A DNA stretch of 64,000 bases from Halomontanus rarus (lineage in GTDB: Archaea; Halobacteriota; Halobacteria; Halobacteriales; Natrialbaceae), in contig NZ_CP071597.1 of NCBI RefSeq assembly GCF_017357405.1, positions 1,550,001 through 1,614,000 on the forward strand, read 5' to 3'. Made by a program: the position numbers and the translations under genes. The stretch's first letter is position 1. Each line of letters begins with the position of its first letter. The notes below the pieces were generated by a model that was not told the origin of the DNA, made no database searches, and was given only the letters and a program-made list of their open reading frames with translations. This document shows, in pieces, positions 33,229 to 42,059 of the stretch.

Positions 33229-34707
33229 TCACTGCTCACCGGCGAGATCTATCGTCTCGACGTGATCGGGAACGATCTCGAGTGCACCTGTCGGCCAGTC
33301 GTAATGACCCAGCGTGCACTCGACGTCGGGATTCGCCTCGAGGAGTCGAGCGACGCCGCGGGCGGCGGCCTCGAGCGCCGCCGCGTCCGTTCGCGCGGGA
33401 ACCTCCGCGGTCAGCGGATAGCTCCGCGAGAGCGCGTTCGGAACCGGACCGAACGGCGCGAGGAGCCGCCAGGTGTCGTCGTACCGGTCGCTTCCCGAGG
33501 AGTCGCCCTCGGTGAGAAACAGCGAATCGGGGACCGCGAGGCGCTCGAGACGGCGGTGGTGGCGAAGCACTTCGGGGCGGCGAGCACTCTCGTGGGAGGT
33601 GTAGAAGAACGCGCCCTTGGAGACGGGGTCCGACCGCTCGAGTTGGTCGGCGTGGTCGAGCAGGGTGCGGTAGCCGTCGAGCATCGTGGGGTGTGCGCGG
33701 GCGCGCTGTTCGACGAGTTCGAGGAGCGTCCCCGAGCGGATGGCTTGCTTGATCCGGCGGATCTCCTCGAAGGTGACGTGGAGGTTGTGCGCGGAGAGTT
33801 CCAGCTCGCGGCGGTCGTCCGGAAGTGCGCGGAGGTCGTCGGGCGAGTGGTCGGTGCAGACGGGACACGAGCAGGGGAGGTACTCGAGGTCCGCGAGGTG
33901 GCGCGTGCCGCGGACGGTGAGGTAGCGATCGTCGCGGGCGTACAGCGCGTAGGCCGCGGAGTCGAAGAGGTCACAGCCCATCGCGACCGCGAGCGCGAAC
34001 ATCATGGGATGACCGGCGCCGAAGAGGTGGACCGGTGCGTTCGCGCCCAGACCCCGTTTGGCGGCGGCGACGACGTCGATCATGTCGTCGTAGCGGTACT
34101 CGTTCATCAGCGGGACGACAGCACCGACCGGGAATACGTCGAGGTCGGTCGCGTCGGCGTGGCGGGCGGCGTCCTCGCGCAGGTCGGGATACGTCGATCC
34201 CTGGACGGGCGCGTTGATCAGCATCTCGCCGACGTCGACCGTCTCGGCGATCTCGAGGCGCTCTTTCGTGGTCTCGAGGTCGGCTTCGGCGCGCTCACGG
34301 GGGACGTCCGGCGGTGTCGGGATGTCGACGGGCGTGCCGATGTCGGCGCCGATGTCGCGCTGGAACGCGAGGATCTCTTCGGTGGTGACCGAGATTTCGC
34401 CGTACTCGGAGAGCTGGAACGAGCCCGAGTCGGTCATGATCGCCCCGGGGAAGTCGAGCACCTCGTGGAGTCCATCCTCGAGCGCTCGCTCGCGTAGATC
34501 GTCGGTCTTGTGGATGATGTAGGAGTTGGTGATGAGGATCTCCGCGCCGAATTCGTCGGCGAGACGACGGGGTGATATCGACTGCAAATTCGGATTAATC
34601 ACCGGCAAGAGCGCGGGTGTTTCGACCGTGACGTCCGCTCGCGGGACGCGTAGCTCGCCGATTCGCCCGCCGGCGTCGGTGTCCCGGAGTTCGAAGTGCT
34701 CGCGCAT
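33229..34707 (-). CDS. tgtA: tRNA-guanine(15) transglycosylase (archaeal TGT)
   Basis: A 492-residue enzyme that exchanges guanine-15 of tRNA for preQ0, the first committed step of archaeosine synthesis. [12 protein letters not shown] holds the catalytic Asp93. [12 protein letters not shown] is the substrate-pocket GGS/GQ region. [15 protein letters not shown] and [37 protein letters not shown] carry later catalytic and fold motifs, and [16 protein letters not shown] is the zinc site. ATG at 34707 yields [19 protein letters not shown]; a start 78 bases upstream adds unrelated residues. A TATA-like gtttacc is about 27 nt before the start. ArcS and RaSEA of the same pathway are in this window. 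Confidence 0.95.
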   Translation of the reverse strand: MREHFELRDTDAGGRIGELRVPRADVTVETPALLPVINPNLQSISPRRLADEFGAEILITNSYIIHKTDDLRERALEDGLHEVLDFPGAIMTDSGSFQLSEYGEISVTTEEILAFQRDIGADIGTPVDIPTPPDVPRERAEADLETTKERLEIAETVDVGEMLINAPVQGSTYPDLREDAARHADATDLDVFPVGAVVPLMNEYRYDDMIDVVAAAKRGLGANAPVHLFGAGHPMMFALAVAMGCDLFDSAAYALYARDDRYLTVRGTRHLADLEYLPCSCPVCTDHSPDDLRALPDDRRELELSAHNLHVTFEEIRRIKQAIRSGTLLELVEQRARAHPTMLDGYRTLLDHADQLERSDPVSKGAFFYTSHESARRPEVLRHHRRLERLAVPDSLFLTEGDSSGSDRYDDTWRLLAPFGPVPNALSRSYPLTAEVPARTDAAALEAAARGVARLLEANPDVECTLGHYDWPTGALEIVPDHVETIDLAGEQ

Positions 34708-34889
34708 CGGCTGTGTGTTCGTGAGAAGCGCGGTAAACGTTCCGTTCTCCCCGTCAACGATATCCCTGTCAGCGTCTGCAAGCACAACGGGGATGCGAGG
34801 CCAGACGACCGACAGCGTAGACTGTCCCTCGACTCGACAGGTGAAGAGCTGATTAGCAACAGTCGCGGGAATTGTAATTGTGTTTTTCC

Positions 34890-34926
34890 TCGAGATAATC
34901 TCGAAACAGTCGCCTCGTTTTAGCAG
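34890..34926 (+). promoter_or_regulatory. Palindrome and TATA-like box before the acidic repeat protein
   Basis: The sequence tcgagataatctcga (34890-34904) is a perfect palindrome with a one-base centre. The box gttttagc at about 34917-34924 is about 27-33 nt before the ATG at 34951. The palindrome lies just upstream of the promoter, a position expected for an activator or repressor site. Confidence 0.4.
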
Positions 34927-34950
34927 TGATATCGACCAAGACCGTAGCGC

Positions 34951-36456
34951 ATGGTTTCACGACCACACAAGCTCGGTGCCGTACTCGTCGCACTGCTGGT
35001 TGCCCTGTCGGGCGGAGCCGCCCTCGCAGGGCCGGCAGTTGCCGACGACGACGACACCGGAGACATGAGCGCAACGGTCGGGTTCGAGAACGTCCAGGTG
35101 GGCACACTCGAGCTCGAAAACGTCACGGTCGAAAACGTGACGATCGAGGAGCTGACCGTCCAGGATCTCGAGATTCAGGACGGTGAAGACCTCGAGCAAG
35201 AACTGAACGGGACAGAAGATAATGCGAGCAACGACACCGGAGTGGGCGAGAACGGTGTCGACGACGTCGGTAACGAGTCCGAAGAGGTGACGATCTCGGA
35301 TATCGAACTCGAGACCCTCGAACTCGATAACGTCTCGTTCGACCAACTCGAGACCGAAGAGAGCGGGATGGACAATGCGAGCGAGGACAACGAGTCCGAT
35401 GAGATTGGCCTCGACGACAACGAGTCCGAGGACAACGAATCCGACATCGGTCTCGACGACAACGAATCCGACATCGGTCTCGACGACAACGAGTCCGAAG
35501 ACAACGAGTCCGATATCGGTCTCGACGACAACGAGTCCGAGGACAACGAATCCGACATCGGTCTCGACGACAACGAATCCGACATCGGTCTCGACGACAA
35601 CGAGTCCGAAGACAACGAGTCCGATATCGGTCTCGACGACAACGAGTCCGAAGACAACGAGTCCGACATCGGTCTCGGCGACAACGCCAGTGACAGTGAA
35701 CAGGATCTGATCGACGAAGACGCTGACGAACTCGCGATCCAGAACCTGACCATCGAATCGATGGACGTCGAGGAGATGACCATCGAAGAGCTGACCGTCG
35801 AGGAAGACGATGGCGGCGTCCTCGAGGGTATCAGCGACTTCTTCAGCGGTCTCATCGGTGACGATGGTGGCGAAGACAACGCCACTGAGGAAGATAACGC
35901 GACAACTACCGAGGACAACGCCACCGACGACAACGCGACTGCCGAAGACGAGACGACCACACAGGAGATCGACGACCTGACGATCGAGCAGTTCGACGTC
36001 TCCGAGGTCACGATCGAATCGATGAACATCGAGTCGGTCGAGGAATCCGAGGACGGAATGGCCGATAACGAGACCGAGGATAACGACACCGGCTTCGATA
36101 CCGAGGACAACGCGACCGAGGACAACGACACTGGCCTCGACACCGAGGACAACGACACTGGCCTCGACACCGAGGACAACGACACCGGCCTCGACACCGA
36201 GGACAACGACACCGGCCTCGACGATAGCGGCATGGACGACGGAGAGACCGTCGAAAACGCCTCCGCCGAATCGATCACCATCGAGAACGGGAACGCCGCA
36301 TCCATGACGCTCGGCGAAACCGACGGTCTCGAGGAAGCAGTCGAAGGTAACGAGACCGACGGCATGGACAACGAGACCGACGACAACGCGACTGACGACG
36401 GCTTCGGTGACGACAACGAGAGCGACGACAACGACACCGGCCTCGCCCTGGTCTAA
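34951..36456 (+). CDS. Secreted acidic tandem-repeat protein rich in N-glycosylation sequons
   Basis: A 501-residue protein with an N-terminal Sec-type signal ([24 protein letters not shown]) and a mature part dominated by Asp, Glu, Asn, Thr and Ser. By eye it has about 40 N-x-S/T sequons. Three stretches of alternating hydrophobics ([19 protein letters not shown] near residue 58, [19 protein letters not shown] near 266, [19 protein letters not shown] near 343) suggest a beta-solenoid-like unit. They are separated by two repeat arrays (DNESDIGLD units, about 35397-35690; EDNDTGLDT units, about 36070-36230). There is no C-terminal anchor or PGF-CTERM, so it is probably released or held in the S-layer. 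The family is not recognised. Confidence 0.8.
   Translation: MVSRPHKLGAVLVALLVALSGGAALAGPAVADDDDTGDMSATVGFENVQVGTLELENVTVENVTIEELTVQDLEIQDGEDLEQELNGTEDNASNDTGVGENGVDDVGNESEEVTISDIELETLELDNVSFDQLETEESGMDNASEDNESDEIGLDDNESEDNESDIGLDDNESDIGLDDNESEDNESDIGLDDNESEDNESDIGLDDNESDIGLDDNESEDNESDIGLDDNESEDNESDIGLGDNASDSEQDLIDEDADELAIQNLTIESMDVEEMTIEELTVEEDDGGVLEGISDFFSGLIGDDGGEDNATEEDNATTTEDNATDDNATAEDETTTQEIDDLTIEQFDVSEVTIESMNIESVEESEDGMADNETEDNDTGFDTEDNATEDNDTGLDTEDNDTGLDTEDNDTGLDTEDNDTGLDDSGMDDGETVENASAESITIENGNAASMTLGETDGLEEAVEGNETDGMDNETDDNATDDGFGDDNESDDNDTGLALV
35397..35690. repeat. In-frame 9-residue tandem repeat array (DNESDIGLD)
   Basis: Repeats of 27 nt and a 15-nt half unit built on gacaacgagtccgac and atcggtctcgac alternate over about 290 bp. 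Near-identity at the nucleotide level, including synonymous positions, points to recent duplication or gene conversion. Confidence 0.9.
36070..36235. repeat. In-frame 9-residue tandem repeat array (EDNDTGLDT)
   Basis: At least four near-identical 27-nt copies (gaggacaacgacaccggcct core) sit in the same gene as the first array. The two arrays encode different units with the same pattern: an Asn sequon followed by Ile/Thr-Gly-Leu-Asp. Confidence 0.9.
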
Positions 36457-36510
36457 GCGCTACTCGGGAACTGTCCGATTCGATTCGACGGTTCCGGTCA
36501 CCGCGGTCGA

Positions 36511-37080
36511 TCACTGACCGCTTTTTTCCGCCTCCGTGGCGAACAGCTGATAGTACGACACGCCGAGGACCGTCCGTCCGTCGCGGAGGTCGCCGGATTC
36601 GATCGACGATAACAGCTCCTCGAGCGACGTCTGGACCACGCGGATGCTCTCGTTGTAATCGAGTCGTTGCTCTGCGGTTGGCCGACAGCCGCGGGCGACG
36701 AAGAAGTGCATGACGCTATCGCTGATCCCGTTCGACGGCTCGACCGTCACGAGTTCCTCGAGCGACTCGGCCTCGTGACCCGTCTCTTCGGCGAGTTCGC
36801 GACGCGCGGCGGCCTCGAGGTCGTCGTCGTCCGGTTCGGTGCCGCCGACGGGGAGGCCGCGGTTGACGCGGCCGACGGCCTGACGCCACTCCTCGATGCA
36901 GACGACGTCGCCGTCGGGTGTGAACGGAAGGATGCAAACGCTCGCGGGTTCGGACAGGTAATCGAAGTCCGTCTCGGTTCCATCGGGCAGCCGAACGGTC
37001 TCGTTAACGATGTCGAAGCCGGGGCATGTGTAGGCGGTCTCGCGGTCGACGGTTTCCCAAGAGAGCGGGTCTGCGGGCAT
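36511..37080 (-). CDS. NUDIX hydrolase, ADP-ribose pyrophosphatase-like
   Basis: A 189-residue cytosolic NUDIX hydrolase. The Nudix box runs from GTEPDDDDLEAAARRELAEETGHE: the REL-x-EE-x-G core is intact, while the first conserved Glu position is Asp. VVCIEEWRQAVGRVNRGLPVGG upstream and SNGISDSVMHFFVARGC downstream match ADP-ribose/sugar-nucleotide pyrophosphatases. ATG at 37080 (MPADPLSWETVDRETAYTCPGFD) is favoured because this N-terminus looks family-like; a start 87 bases upstream adds an odd extension. The exact substrate is unproven. Confidence 0.87.
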   Translation of the reverse strand: MPADPLSWETVDRETAYTCPGFDIVNETVRLPDGTETDFDYLSEPASVCILPFTPDGDVVCIEEWRQAVGRVNRGLPVGGTEPDDDDLEAAARRELAEETGHEAESLEELVTVEPSNGISDSVMHFFVARGCRPTAEQRLDYNESIRVVQTSLEELLSSIESGDLRDGRTVLGVSYYQLFATEAEKSGQ

Positions 37081-37259
37081 GTCGACCGCTACGAAGGTGG
37101 TGTCCAAAAGTTCCCCGTCCCGATCCGGCACGGTGACCGTGAGAGCGGAGACGAGCGGTATTCGCATCGGTTACGATCGACCGTGGATCGACTACTGTGA
37201 CGTACTCGCTGAATAACAAAGCCACAGATCGGTGAAGGTTCGTTTTCAGAGGGTGATCT

Positions 37260-37544
37260 ATGGATCAGCTAACTGGATTCCAACGCGACCTCCTGTACGT
37301 CATCGCGGGCATGGACCGCCCGTCCGGTCAAGAGATACTCGACGACATCAACAGTTACATCGATCAGCCGGTCACGCACGGCCGGCTGTATCCGAATCTG
37401 GACACGCTCGTCGAACACGACCTCGTCGAAAAGGGGCAACTCGACCGACGGACGAACTACTACGCACTGACCCCGAAAGGGCGACGCGAACTCGAGGATC
37501 GACAGCAGTGGGTGAATCGATACGTCGACGCACCCCAGTCTTGA
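37260..37544 (+). CDS. PadR-family transcriptional regulator
   Basis: A 94-residue winged-helix protein with the PadR pattern: LTGFQRDLLYVIAGMDRPSGQEILDDIN, then GRLYPNLDTLVEHDLVEKGQLDRRTNYYALTPKGRREL. It has the N-terminal winged helix but only a short C-terminal helix, as in the small haloarchaeal PadR group. It is divergent from the NUDIX gene, with 179 bp between starts. Target and ligand are unknown. Confidence 0.88.
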   Translation: MDQLTGFQRDLLYVIAGMDRPSGQEILDDINSYIDQPVTHGRLYPNLDTLVEHDLVEKGQLDRRTNYYALTPKGRRELEDRQQWVNRYVDAPQS

Positions 37545-37878
37545 TACCCCACCCCGCCGCGAAACGCGGGGTTTGGGCTGCGTAACGTCCGTAACCGAAC
37601 TCTCGCTGTCGATCTCGATTTTGATTTCGAACTCGACTCCATTCGAAGGGGAACCCGGCTCCGTGTTCGCACTCGAGACCGTCGAGATCGAATCCTGTCT
37701 CGAGACGCAGGGTACTCGAGACGGTACTGCGACCACGTCGACGACCGACGCCCCGCATCCAGTCGGCGACCGCTGACGGAGTACGTCTGAAGCACCCGTG
37801 AGTCGAATTTCTCGACTGCTCCCGTCCCTCTCACGACCGGCGACGGCCGCCGGTCGGTCCGCTTCTCTCCTGGGACGT
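37545..37878. other. Intergenic stretch with no gene seen
   Basis: These 334 bases lie downstream of the PadR gene and downstream of the first DUF4397 gene (convergent). No frame has haloarchaeal coding character. A cgaact / cgattt low-complexity patch occurs at about 37605-37640. Confidence 0.5.
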
Positions 37879-39222
37879 TCAGTAGGACTCGCCGGACTCG
37901 TCAGCCAGTTCGGTAGCCCCCGGTTCGCCGTCGACGGTGACGGTGAGCGCCAGGTCACGATCCGAACCCTGTCGATCCGCCGACTCGAGCGCGTCGGTCA
38001 CGTAGCCGGTATACGCCCGTCCGCGCTCGAGGGTGACGTCGATCGAGGCGGTCGAATCCGCCTGATTCCGGTCGGCCGAGAGCAAGGAAACGTCCGGCTC
38101 GCCAGTGAGGCGACGAGAGGAGTTGTCCGGTAACGCGTCTGCAGAGAAATCGTCGGGAATGTCGTCCGCGTCGATGTCGTCGGGAATGTCGTCCGCGTCG
38201 ATGTCGTCGGGAATGTCTTCCTCGTCGATGTCCTCGGGGATATCGTCCGCGTCGATGTCGTCGGGGACGTCCTCCTCGTCGACATTTTCTGGAATATCCT
38301 CCTCGTCGACGTCGGCGGGAGCGTCGGACGCGTTCTCTCGACCAGCCTCCGCCGGCGTCTCGTCGTCATCGGTCTCCGTAGCGGATTCGTTCTCGTCGGT
38401 GGCGTCGTCCGCGTCTTCTGTCTCCGCGTCTCCCGTCTCGTCGCCGCTCGAGTCGTTCGCCGGCGTCTCGTCGGAATCGTCGGTCTCGGCGGGTGCAGCG
38501 TCGTTTTCCGCAGCATCCGCTCCGTCCTCCGAATCCGACGACTCCGAATCGTCCGCGACATCGGACTCGTCCGTCCCGTCAGTCGTCGACTCGTCGGGTG
38601 ACGCTTCGGTCGCCACCGCCTCGAGCGTGTACGATCCGGTCGGTACCGGAGCGTACGCCGTCGGCATCCCGAACGAAACGTCCTCGAACAACGGCAGGCG
38701 ACCGCGTCGTGTAGTCACGTCGACCGGCGGCGCGTCCGAGGCAGTGTGGACGACCCGAACGAGCGCCGCTCCTGCGTCGACCAGGACGGTCGGTTCGACG
38801 CTGTCGGACTCGAGGTCGTCCGTCACCGCGATCGTGTAGTAGGCCGTCTCGACCGTGATCTCGTCCTCGAAGAGGATCGTCTCGGGGTCGTCGGTCGCGG
38901 TGAATCGAATCGTGTAGGTCCCGGGTTCGAACTGAAGGTACGGCGTGCGGTCGTCGACGGCCACACCGGCGACGAGTTGCTCGCCGTCGACGGTGACGTC
39001 GACGGTCGGTGTCGCCGGCGAGAGATGAGCGATCCGAACGGCACCCAACCCGTCGGCGAGGGCGTCAGCATCAGCATCGGCGTCGTCGTCGGCAACCGCA
39101 ACGCCGCGACCGGTTCGATTCCGGTCATCGTCGGCGTATTCACCGATGGCGAGCGCACCGATCGCCGTCGTGAGGCCTGCCGTTCCGAGTGCCGTGATCG
39201 CCGCCCTTCTTGACGTATCCAT
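37879..39222 (-). CDS. DUF4397 secreted protein with an acidic tandem-repeat insert
   Basis: A 447-residue exported protein. The N-terminus MDTSRRAAITALGTAGLTTAIGALA is a twin-arginine-type signal. Two DUF4397 beta-sandwich units follow (VRIAHLSPATPTVDVTVDGEQLVAGVAV..., then VRVVHTASDAPPVDVTTRRGRLPLFEDVSFG). Between the last strands (TYTLEAVATEA and IDVTLERGRAYTGYVTDALE) lies an insert of about 190 residues, made of an Asp/Glu/Thr/Ser-rich part and a DIDADDIPDDIDADDIP repeat. The downstream paralogue at 39621-40394 has only about 20 residues at the same point, so this gene shows an expansion. The function of DUF4397 is unknown; a cell-surface role is likely. Confidence 0.85.
   Translation of the reverse strand: MDTSRRAAITALGTAGLTTAIGALAIGEYADDDRNRTGRGVAVADDDADADADALADGLGAVRIAHLSPATPTVDVTVDGEQLVAGVAVDDRTPYLQFEPGTYTIRFTATDDPETILFEDEITVETAYYTIAVTDDLESDSVEPTVLVDAGAALVRVVHTASDAPPVDVTTRRGRLPLFEDVSFGMPTAYAPVPTGSYTLEAVATEASPDESTTDGTDESDVADDSESSDSEDGADAAENDAAPAETDDSDETPANDSSGDETGDAETEDADDATDENESATETDDDETPAEAGRENASDAPADVDEEDIPENVDEEDVPDDIDADDIPEDIDEEDIPDDIDADDIPDDIDADDIPDDFSADALPDNSSRRLTGEPDVSLLSADRNQADSTASIDVTLERGRAYTGYVTDALESADRQGSDRDLALTVTVDGEPGATELADESGESY
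38145..38315. repeat. 15/30-nt tandem repeat (IPDDIDADD units)
   Basis: The near-identical unit gtcgtccgcgtcgatgtcgt, alternating with cctcctcgtcgacgt-type variants, recurs over about 170 bp in frame within the DUF4397 gene. It encodes D-I-D-A/E-D-D/E-I-P-D/E repeats. Confidence 0.9.
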
Positions 39223-39620
39223 GACACGATGGGTGTGGCCCGCTCGAATAAAGTGCTGGCTCCGTTCTCACATCTTTCCCTAGGTTTACTCGAGTGGGGA
39301 GGCTGTAAGCGGTACCTGACAGCAGAAACGGGTGCATACACGGACGATATAACACGGAAGGACGCGTGAGAGCGCGGCCGAAAGTGCTCGAGTTTGGATC
39401 GAGTCGAGGGTGAGTTCGTATTGTGATTCGAATACGAATCCGGGAGCGTTCCGTACCCGACGAACGACGAAGCTGCAGGCGAGCATCGATCGAGAACGGA
39501 GACGATACTCGTCCGATCCCGGACGTCGAAACGGTGTCGGAGAAACGGCTCGCGGCGCCAGTTCGCTCGGCCGTCGTGATGCCAGACGCGATCGCTCGAG
39601 GAGTGGCTCGCCCGACTCGT
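39223..39620. other. Gap between DUF4397 paralogues, no gene seen
   Basis: These 398 bases lie between two leftward genes. An AT-richer patch including taggtttactcgag (about 39280-39294) could contribute to transcription of the distal gene. No coding frame with acidic composition is present. Confidence 0.5.
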
Positions 39621-40394
39621 CTATCCCGCACTCGGGCCGTCCTCGGCGACGGTCACCGACAGCGGACCGGCTTCGTCAGCCGACTCCCGATCGTCGACCG
39701 CGTACGCCGTGTACGCACCACCGTGCTCGAGATCGACGTCGAACGTCGTGATGGGGGCGGTATCGTCGGTGTCGTCGCCGTCGGTGGCGTCGTCACCGCC
39801 TCCCGCCGCCGTCACGGCGAGCGTGTACCGCCCAGCGGGGAGGGCAACGTAGTCGGTCACGTCTCCGAACGAGACGCCTTCGTACAGCGATAGCTGGCCG
39901 TCGTTTCCGGTCACGGAGACCGCGGGCGCGTCCGCCGCCGCGTGATGCAGTCGAACGAGCGCCGAGCCGGCGTCCGTGAGGACCAGCGGGCGAAACGTCT
40001 CGTCTTCGAGGGTGCCGATCGCTGCGATCGTATAGAACGCGCGGCCGACGGCGACCTCGTCGTCGAACACGACCGTCTCGGGGTCGCCCGCGGCCGTGAT
40101 CCTGACCGCGGCGGTTCCGGGTTCGACCTCGAGATAGGACGAAATCTCGCCGAAGGAGACGTCAGAGAGCACCCGATCGTCGTCGAGATAGACGTCGACG
40201 GCGGGTGCGTCCGACGAGAAGTGAGCGACACGAACCGCCGCGACCGCCTCGGGACCGTCGTCAGCCGGTGTCTCGCCGTCCCCGTCGTCGGTCTCGTGTT
40301 CGTCGACCGCCAGTGCGGACCCCGTCATCGCCGATCCCGCACCGACTGCACCGAGCGTCTCGAGTGTCGAGCGCCGTGAGATCGTCATCGTCAT
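39621..40394 (-). CDS. DUF4397 domain secreted protein
   Basis: A 257-residue paralogue of the gene at 37879-39222. The start MTMTISRRSTLETLGAVGAGSAMTGSALA is a twin-arginine signal peptide. Two DUF4397 units follow (VRVAHFSSDAPAVDVYLDDDRVLSDVSFGEISSYLEVEPG and VRLHHAAADAPAVSVTGNDGQLSLYEGVSFGDVTDYVALPAG), and the last strands are FDVDLEHGGAYTAYAVDD. The loop before those strands is short (GGGDDATDGDDTDDTAP), in contrast to the expanded copy. The two genes are in tandem on one strand, 398 bp apart, so they look like a local duplication. Confidence 0.85.
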   Translation of the reverse strand: MTMTISRRSTLETLGAVGAGSAMTGSALAVDEHETDDGDGETPADDGPEAVAAVRVAHFSSDAPAVDVYLDDDRVLSDVSFGEISSYLEVEPGTAAVRITAAGDPETVVFDDEVAVGRAFYTIAAIGTLEDETFRPLVLTDAGSALVRLHHAAADAPAVSVTGNDGQLSLYEGVSFGDVTDYVALPAGRYTLAVTAAGGGDDATDGDDTDDTAPITTFDVDLEHGGAYTAYAVDDRESADEAGPLSVTVAEDGPSAG

Positions 40395-40695
40395 CGTGTA
40401 CGCGGGATAGCAGGAGGAATACCGAAAAAGAGCGCGGTCGGTTCGCGAGAGTGACGTGACGTTTATTCGATCGGTTCGCTGTAGGGTCCGCGTGAACGAC
40501 GGAAACCACCTCGTACAGTCGACTGTCTCGATTTCTGATACACCGAGGGACCGGCCTCACTCGAGTGCGTGGACCGAGAGTGCAACGAGACGAGAGACGG
40601 GAAACGGGAAACGAAACCGGAAACAGGGAACCGAGAACGCGATACGGAAGCACAAGAGAGCGACGGACACAGCGACGAGCGCACGGTGACCGCGC
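40395..40695. other. Low-complexity intergenic stretch
   Basis: This 301-bp region carries degenerate gggaaac / gagac repeats at about 40588-40650 and no plausible gene. Its right end abuts the stop of the leftward gene at 40696. Confidence 0.5.
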
Positions 40696-41439
40696 TCAAT
40701 CGGACTGCGAACCGCCGCGTTCGAACGACACCCTCGAGAGGTCCGCCTCGAGGTCGTCGACGTACCCGTTGAACGCGTCGACGAACCCGGGGACGTCCTC
40801 GGCGTAGCGACGCACCTCGGGGGCCGGCGGCGGGCCGTACTGAGAGATGAGGTACGTGCCGCCTTCGCCGCCGACGCGGACGTAGGCCGCGACGTCGCCG
40901 TCCCACTTCAGTTCCCAGCGCGTTCCGGAGACGGTCGTCGAGTAGGTCCCGTAATCGCCGTCGTACCGGTGTAACTGGCCGGCCATGGCGTCCGCGACGG
41001 CCCGGATCTTCGCGACGATCCGATCGCGTTCGGCGACCAGCGCCTCCGTCGAGGCGGGCTCGGGAAACTCGGTCCGGACGTCCTCGAGCACGCCGTCGAA
41101 CGACGCGACGTGTTCGTTGTAGGCCTCGACGAACGCACCGTAGTCGGCCATCGCTGCCGCGAGCGGTTCGGGCTCGGGCGGCTGCTTCGTCGAGATGACG
41201 TACGTCTCGCTGCCCGATCGCGGTTTGTACCGGAGGTACTGGATGTCTCCTGCCTCGTACTTCAGCGTCCACTTGCCGCGGTCGGTATCGAACGTCTCCT
41301 GCCCGTAATCGCCGCCCTGTAACACCGCCAGTTCGCGCGCGATCTGTCCCGCGTGGGAGCGGACCCGTTGGACGACGTCGTCGCGTTTCGCTGTAACGTC
41401 CCCGACACCGTCGATCGCCGCCTCGAGTCCCTCAGTCAT
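40696..41439 (-). CDS. Internally duplicated haloarchaeal protein of unknown function
   Basis: A 247-residue soluble acidic protein built of two similar halves of about 110 residues. The first has RDDVVQRVRSHAGQIARELAVL ... DRGKWTLKYEAGDIQYLRYKP ... ETYVISTKQPPEPEPL ... FVEAYNEHV. The second has RDRIVAKIRAVADAMAGQLHRY ... GTRWELKWDGDVAAYVRVGG ... GTYLISQYGPPPAPEV ... FVDAFNGYV. Each half is a helix, a beta-meander with a W-x-L-K core, and a closing helix. No cysteine, signal or membrane segment is present, and I do not recognise the family. It is followed by a regulator-sized gene on the same strand. Confidence 0.75.
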   Translation of the reverse strand: MTEGLEAAIDGVGDVTAKRDDVVQRVRSHAGQIARELAVLQGGDYGQETFDTDRGKWTLKYEAGDIQYLRYKPRSGSETYVISTKQPPEPEPLAAAMADYGAFVEAYNEHVASFDGVLEDVRTEFPEPASTEALVAERDRIVAKIRAVADAMAGQLHRYDGDYGTYSTTVSGTRWELKWDGDVAAYVRVGGEGGTYLISQYGPPPAPEVRRYAEDVPGFVDAFNGYVDDLEADLSRVSFERGGSQSD

Positions 41440-41497
41440 CGTCGGAGCCAGGAGCGCGACGGGGTTAACGGCTGCGGCTCGGACGGTCGATGGGATC

Positions 41498-41923
41498 TCA
41501 GTCTCGGTCTCGGTCCCGGTCCCAGTCCCGATCTCGATCCTCGTCGATCGCCGCCTCGAGAATCGACTCCAGTAACGGATGGCCGTAGTAGCGAACCGCC
41601 GAACTTCGTTCGTCGTACTCGACGAGTCCCATACCGGAGAGTTTCGGCAGATGAGTGTGGTGGATATCGACCGCGACCCGCTCTCGATGCTCGTCCCGCG
41701 ACTCGGAAGACGATTCGCACGCGACGACGTACTCGACGAGATCCGCCCGCTCGACTGACTCCTCGGTCCGTCGAAAACACTCGAGGAGCACTCGCCGACG
41801 CCGGTTCGAGAGCGCGGCGAAGATCTGAGAGAGCGTCAACTCCGGCGACTGGTCCGTCGTCCGCGGCTTGTGTGCCGTTTCCGGTATCGGTTCATCGTCG
41901 TGGCCCGGACAGTCACCCGACAT
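41498..41923 (-). CDS. Winged-helix regulator (DUF7344-like)
   Basis: A 141-residue protein with LTLSQIFAALSNRRRRVLLECF, an ArsR-like helix-turn-helix start, then RVAVDIHHTHLPKLSGMGLVEYDERSSAVRYYGHPLLESIL, the wing and dimer helix. This is the pattern of the many small haloarchaeal winged-helix regulators (DUF7344-like). The C-terminus ends in DRDRDWDRDRDRD, encoded by gatcgg / gaccgg-type hexamers (about 41501-41545), likely a repeat expansion beyond the fold. The target is unknown. Confidence 0.8.
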   Translation of the reverse strand: MSGDCPGHDDEPIPETAHKPRTTDQSPELTLSQIFAALSNRRRRVLLECFRRTEESVERADLVEYVVACESSSESRDEHRERVAVDIHHTHLPKLSGMGLVEYDERSSAVRYYGHPLLESILEAAIDEDRDRDWDRDRDRD

Positions 41924-42059
41924 ACCAACTAGTAATCGCTTGACGAAGGTGGGTGCGAGGGGTTCTCATGAACACCGTTTAAACGGCGTCTCATGGTACC
42001 GTGTATCACACGGTACGCTCCAGTACCGACCCGACGAGCAGCCGCCTCAGACCGCGCCA

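Noticed and set aside
35397..36235. CRISPR-like regular repeats
   Set aside because: The repeats are in frame, abut without unique spacers and encode a peptide unit in a secreted protein. No Cas gene is near.
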